Shown here in pieces: positions 56,958 to 64,000 of a DNA stretch of 64,000 bases. The notes beneath the pieces are model-generated. The model ran no database searches. It had not been told where the DNA came from and was given only the letters and a program-made list of their open reading frames with translations. Source of the stretch: Trichoplax adhaerens (taxonomy: Eukaryota > Placozoa > Uniplacotomia > Trichoplacea > Trichoplacidae); contig NW_002060943.1 in the NCBI RefSeq assembly GCF_000150275.1, positions 9,766,209 to 9,830,208 on the forward strand, read 5' to 3'. Numbering within the stretch: the first letter of the stretch is position 1; each line of letters begins with the position of its first letter. Both the position numbers and the translations under genes were made by a program.

Positions 56958-59431
56958 TTAGACTCTCGGTAGTAATGAATGGGTCTGTAAATCCGATGCC
57001 TTTAGTGATTGGATCCTCATATCTTCAATTTCTAGTTTTAAATCTTCCAGTTGCTGAGTTAATATAATTTTTTGATTTATGGTACGAATTAGCAACTGAT
57101 TTAGTACTTTCCTTTCTTTTTCTGCTTCGATTAAATCTTTCTGCATGCTATCCATTTTAGTTATATATTCTTCACATTTAATTGCAAAATCAGCCTTAAC
57201 ATTATGGTATGTTGTGTCCTTGCACTGTAAAGTTTCGAGAGAAGACTTTAATCCTGCATTATCGTTCTTCAGTTTTTGTATTTCCCTTTCGTATTTGCTT
57301 CGTATATGGGATATTTCGCTTTCGGTGGTGGCTTTACTTGTTTTTAGAATTAATTTTAACGTGGCTACTTGTTCGTTTTTGGCATCCAGAAGGGATTTTA
57401 ATTTTTTACATTCATTCGTATTACCTGTTATAGTAATGCACACATTTTGAATCTCTTCTTTCCCATCCTCTTGCTTATTCCGCGTATGGTCAAGTAATAG
57501 ATCAATCTTTAATCTAATATTTCGAACAAGTTCACAACATAGTGCCACTTTTCCTTGGCATTTTTTATTCTCGGATATTAAAACCGTAGATACTTCAGTT
57601 ATTGGGACTTCGGTATTATCACTGCACTTTAATAATTCAAGATTTTTAAATTCATTATCAACTGCATCGAAGATAAGCTCTTGTTGACGAGGGCCAACAG
57701 TTGGTATACTCTTTAACTGATTTATAAATGTCTGACTGGTAGCGTCATTATATCTCAATATTTCGTAAATTTGCCTGCACAGAGCATCTACCTCGTCAGT
57801 TACACATAACAGTTCACATTGAAGATTATCCATAATTTCAAGATTCTTGGTAGAAAATCGGTATAGCTCTTTCACGCTTAGTGATAGCTTATTTATTGTA
57901 GATAGCTTTCTGCCCTCAATGTTTACGTCTTTTACATCTGCCTGGAGATCTATAACGGATGAATTCGTAAAGCAATTTGTGGAAGTATTATGTTTACCGC
58001 CAGAAGATGTCTCAGAGGATACATTTTTAGCAGTTAAAGGATCGACGTCGTGATCGGATGTCCAGTCATTCTCAAGAGTTTCTTTACCACTGAGTTCACC
58101 GTCTTCTCGATCATTATTATCAGCTTTACAGTACTCGCCTCCGGAAACGGAACTCTTACATGAATTGGTACGGTCGATACGTTCCATAGAGCTGCTGAAA
58201 CTCATTGTGGTTGCGTAAGATTCCTCATCACTCATATTAGCATTCTTATTTGTTTGTAGTAATTGCTCAGCCGACCAGCTGATGTTACTTGCGGGTACAT
58301 GCATTTGTTGCACTAGCTGGGTTTGTAATATTTTATTTTGATTGCGCTCTTCGTTTAATACGTTTAAGCATTCCTCTAATTGAGCTGAAAGTCGCTTATT
58401 ATCATCATCAGTAGCCTTCAACTTTTGCAGTGTTCCCTTATAATCTAGTTTAACTTGTATTAGTTCATCTTGTAATTCCTCTACATTAATTTTTAATTTG
58501 TTTACACGAGATAATTGCCGTTGTAAAGCTACGTTTTCTTGTTCTAGTTCACTATTTAAAAACAATAGGCGCTCCTGCTCCTGATTAAGTAATTTAATTT
58601 CTTGTTGTAATTCAACTTTGTTAGCATCTAAGCTTTCAGCTTTGCTAATTAACTCCTTGTTCTGGGAGAGTAAATACTCATTTTCTACCTCAACTCCATG
58701 AGAAAGCTTCTTGTTGTTTTCGATCATTCTCTCAAGATTTTTAATTTCAGTTTGCAGCTCTTGTTCATGTTGCATGAAATCATATTCATGCTCAAATTCA
58801 TAATCAATCAGCCTTTTACCTATTTTAAAACTGTGAAGCTCCTATGATGATAAAAACAACAGGTATGCATTAAAATATCATAGTATGCCTACTTTCAAGG
58901 GATGGGACAGTATAATACAGTTCGTGCTTCTATGTAAATTAAACCAAACTTTAAAATTAATTCTACAAAATTGGGTGCTTTAATGCTTCAGTTTACGATA
59001 GGTTACATAAAGCATCACCCCTGGAAAAATTTTCTAGAGCTATTATGCTTGAAGGCTAGATTACGTTAGTAAGATTTACTGACCATTGACATAACAAGAT
59101 AAATTAAGTTGAATTAACCGTGTTTGCAATTTACAATACTGTATAGTATAAGTAAATTTGTGCAAGTAGTATAATAGAACACACACAATAATTGTCATTA
59201 TACTATAGTTATGCCGAAATAGAACATAACCTGCTTCATGAACTCAAGTTCAGTCTCCATATCCTTGAGATGAGTTCGGAGCCCTTTATTTTCATCTTGT
59301 AGTGACTCTCTCTCGTCAGATATCGATTGATTATATAACTTTGCTTCATCGTAGGCTTGTTTTAGCTTCATTGCCTGATCTTGCCAGTATCGTGTAGTAT
59401 GATGCAACTCTTCCACTATTGGCTCAGCCAT
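56958..59431 (-). CDS. BICD: Bicaudal-D homologue, coiled-coil dynein adaptor
   Basis: BICD proteins link dynein-dynactin to cargo: an N-terminal coiled coil binds the motor and a C-terminal coiled coil binds Rab6-type cargo. Two exons, 59231-59431 and 56958-58841, join in phase to give about 694 residues, almost all heptad-rich. The N-terminal half holds ELQTEIKNLE and ELEQENVALQRQLSRV with ELQDELIQVKLDY, matching BICD coiled coil 1. The middle has acidic low-complexity sequence (about 240-330). The C-terminus (FAIKCEEYITKMDSMQKDL, NQLLIRTINQKIILTQQLEDL) matches the conserved cargo-binding domain. The usual AAxxG dynein-light-intermediate-chain motif is not visible in the short first exon. 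A possible acceptor about 10 bases before the ATG means an upstream exon may carry it. Confidence 0.87.
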
Positions 59432-59899
59432 AACAGCAATACTATTATAACGATGGTGCTTCACATACAAAAATGTGAAACTGGAAGTGAGATCTAAAAT
59501 ACGTATCACGTAGCTGTAAAATATAGTATACAGGCACGTACAGTATTGTTAATACGCAATACTGTACTTTTTACTTTATCGTCTTTTAATGGTACCGTAG
59601 TAATTTTAAGAAAGTTTAGTAAAAGTACGCGAAACTACTGTATACATGTTATTACTAACGTAATACAATACAGTATATAATTTCTAATTAATTTAGTCAA
59701 CTGGTAAACTCGACATAGTATGGTAGGAATTAAAAATAACGGCTTCGAAGTTCGACGACAGTATCCTAATTAAGAAGCTTATAAATTAAATTTAGTGATT
59801 TTACCTGATTACGCCCTTACACCTCAGCCTTTTAAAGTACAGTAGTAAGTTTTTAAGGGACTTTGTAGTCCCTAAAACAACAGTAACAGTAACTATACA
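59432..59899. other. BICD upstream region
   Basis: Presumed 5' flank of BICD. It has a few scattered CAGTAC/GTACTG motifs and, at 59856-59873, an AGGGACT..AGTCCCT inverted pair like the ends of the elements at 24.5 kb. No exon was confirmed. Confidence 0.45.
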
Positions 59900-60172
59900 A
59901 CAGTACAGTACGTTTATTACTGATCTGATTTTACTTCGGCACTACAGTACTGTACTGTACTGTACAGTACACAGTGTAACAGTATCTCAGAAGTCCCTGT
60001 TTACTGTAGTACTGTACTGTACACTGTACAGTACTGAATTACAGTACTTTCATGCCAGTACTGTACAGTACTTCATCATAAAACCATACAGTACGGTATT
60101 ATACTGTACTGTACTGTACACTACTACAGTACTGTACTGTACGTGCATCTAGTACAGTACAGTGTACAGTAT
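59900..60172. repeat. (GTACW)n array upstream of BICD
   Basis: Dense GTACA/GTACT runs with one AGTCCCTG end at about 59991-59998. The array begins about 470 bp 5' of the BICD ATG. Confidence 0.9.
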
Positions 60173-61293
60173 CATACCATTTTTAATTAGAGATCTTTAC
60201 GATCTGGCCTGTTCTGTATAGCCCATACAGTATACGGTTATTGATCAACGGTGATTGGTAAATCCTAGGATATTACGCAACTACGTAATGAGTTTTACAT
60301 ATAGAACGTTCATAATGCAGCGCACTGCACTGGTCTGCACTACAGTCTGTAAAATCTAAATCTTTACAATTAGAGTTAATTGAAATTAAATTTTTATTTA
60401 TTTCGGTAAAAGTTTTAGTAGTCCTTAATCAACAATAGGATTTTATGGAGCACTGTATACACGATCGAATCATTTTGTTTACTGTTTAGTTTTTACATCT
60501 GTGCGTTCGATCTCGGTCAATTTTTCGCTAGTTATTTCTATGCGTATTAAGTAGTGGAATGATTTTAAGTTATATCCTATATTGATTAATTAATATCTCT
60601 CCTTGCACTTAATACATACGTATATGTTATTAGTCTAGAACTAAGATAACTTTTTTTGCTTTGATTAAGGCGCAAAGAGAGGTACTTAAAAAGGTATTTA
60701 TAATTAACTGTAAATTGAGTAAATACACACAAACTAGAAGCACGGCTTCAGCTAGTTATCTTCTAAACGTTCACTGATATTAATGCAACGAAATTAAGTT
60801 GTATTGCTGCCTTAATTAATTAATATCTCTCTTTGCGCTTAATACGTACAGTATATTAATCAAGAACTTAGAAAATAAATTTTTTTGATTAAGCGCAAAG
60901 AGTGATACCGTAGTTATAATTAACTGTAAATCGTGTAAAATGCACACAAATTAGAAGTGCAATACAAATTGAACATTTTAACCCATAGACATTATTATGC
61001 ATGATATATCAAGTACAGTACAATACAGTACATTAGAAATGTAACTTCAAAATTAATCATAGTGGTAATAATTTTAATTAATTAATTAATTTCATGCCAT
61101 GTTTGTCACAACACAAAAATGATTTTATTATATCAACAGTAAGCTATTAAGTAAATCTTCAAGATTGATTCCCTACAATAAAGAAATTTATTACTGTATT
61201 ACAATTGCAATATTAGCATTGGCATTGCAGGATTGACGTTTCATTATTGGTTATGTTATCTACACTTGCTACCATCATAGAATAATTGCTTGT
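60173..61293. other. Intergenic between BICD 5' side and CFAP100 3' end
   Basis: About 1.1 kb. Apart from the duplicated hairpins and an isolated GTAC pair near 61014, I see nothing supportable. Confidence 0.5.
60582..60965. repeat. Duplicated hairpin unit
   Basis: Two related units (about 60582-60755 and 60815-60965). In the second, CTCTTTGCGCTTAAT at 60829-60843 and ATTAAGCGCAAAGAG at 60888-60902 form perfect 15-bp arms. The first has the same arms with a few mismatches (60594-60612 and 60664-60682). Sequence 3' of each hairpin (ATAATTAACTGTAAAT, then an ACACAAA..TAGAAG stretch) is shared too. Confidence 0.85.

Positions 61294-64000
<2,707 letters not shown>

Noticed and set aside
57145-58053. 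Plus-strand frames opposite the BICD coiled coil
   Set aside because: Antisense shadows of a long coding exon with no independent support.

Overview
The window reads as AT-rich, intron-dense animal nuclear DNA. Twelve genes sit in 64 kb; most are cut into many short exons with GT-AG introns of about 50 to 1,900 bp. Several belong to animal or animal-typical families: an L-type voltage-gated calcium channel, Bicaudal-D, an NCKIPSD/SPIN90 relative and a C12orf56 orthologue. Compact genes, low GC and this gene set fit an early-branching animal, for example a placozoan such as Trichoplax or Hoilungia. That placement is inference. There is one 50-base assembly gap.

Layout from left to right: Cav1 calcium-channel alpha1 subunit (minus, 3' end off the left edge); CCP5/AGBL5 tubulin deglutamylase (plus, head-to-head with Cav1); intronless DYRK2-type kinase (minus); C12orf56 orthologue (minus), head-to-head with LAMTOR5 (plus, four small exons); RTCB tRNA ligase (minus, 19 exons), head-to-head with POLR2L/RPB10 (plus); CDK20 (plus); NCKIPSD/SPIN90-like protein without an SH3 domain (plus); an unrecognised multi-pass membrane protein (plus); a Bicaudal-D homologue (minus); and CFAP100/CCDC37 (minus, 5' end off the right edge). 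Exon chains were built by hand from splice sites, intron phase and family conservation. Phase is consistent through every exon junction listed for the twelve genes, although a few individual sites remain uncertain.

Four of the twelve genes belong to families tied to cilia and tubulin biology (CCP5, DYRK2, CDK20, CFAP100); whether that clustering means anything is unknown. The rest are housekeeping or signalling genes: tRNA ligation (RTCB), RNA polymerase (POLR2L), mTORC1 scaffold (LAMTOR5), dynein adaptor (BICD) and calcium entry (Cav1).

The most striking signal is non-coding. Dense, fully self-complementary arrays of a pentamer, GTAC followed by A or T, lie next to predicted gene starts: between all three head-to-head gene pairs and upstream of DYRK2, CDK20, NCKIPSD and BICD. 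The spaces between gene 3' ends are nearly free of them. Some arrays form the core of short inverted-repeat elements ending in AGTCCCTG. I propose a mobile-element-derived promoter element shared by many genes of this genome. Other repeats include a 140-bp element with perfect 22-bp inverted ends flanked by TTAA, a partially duplicated RTCB exon, and a pair of hairpins upstream of BICD.
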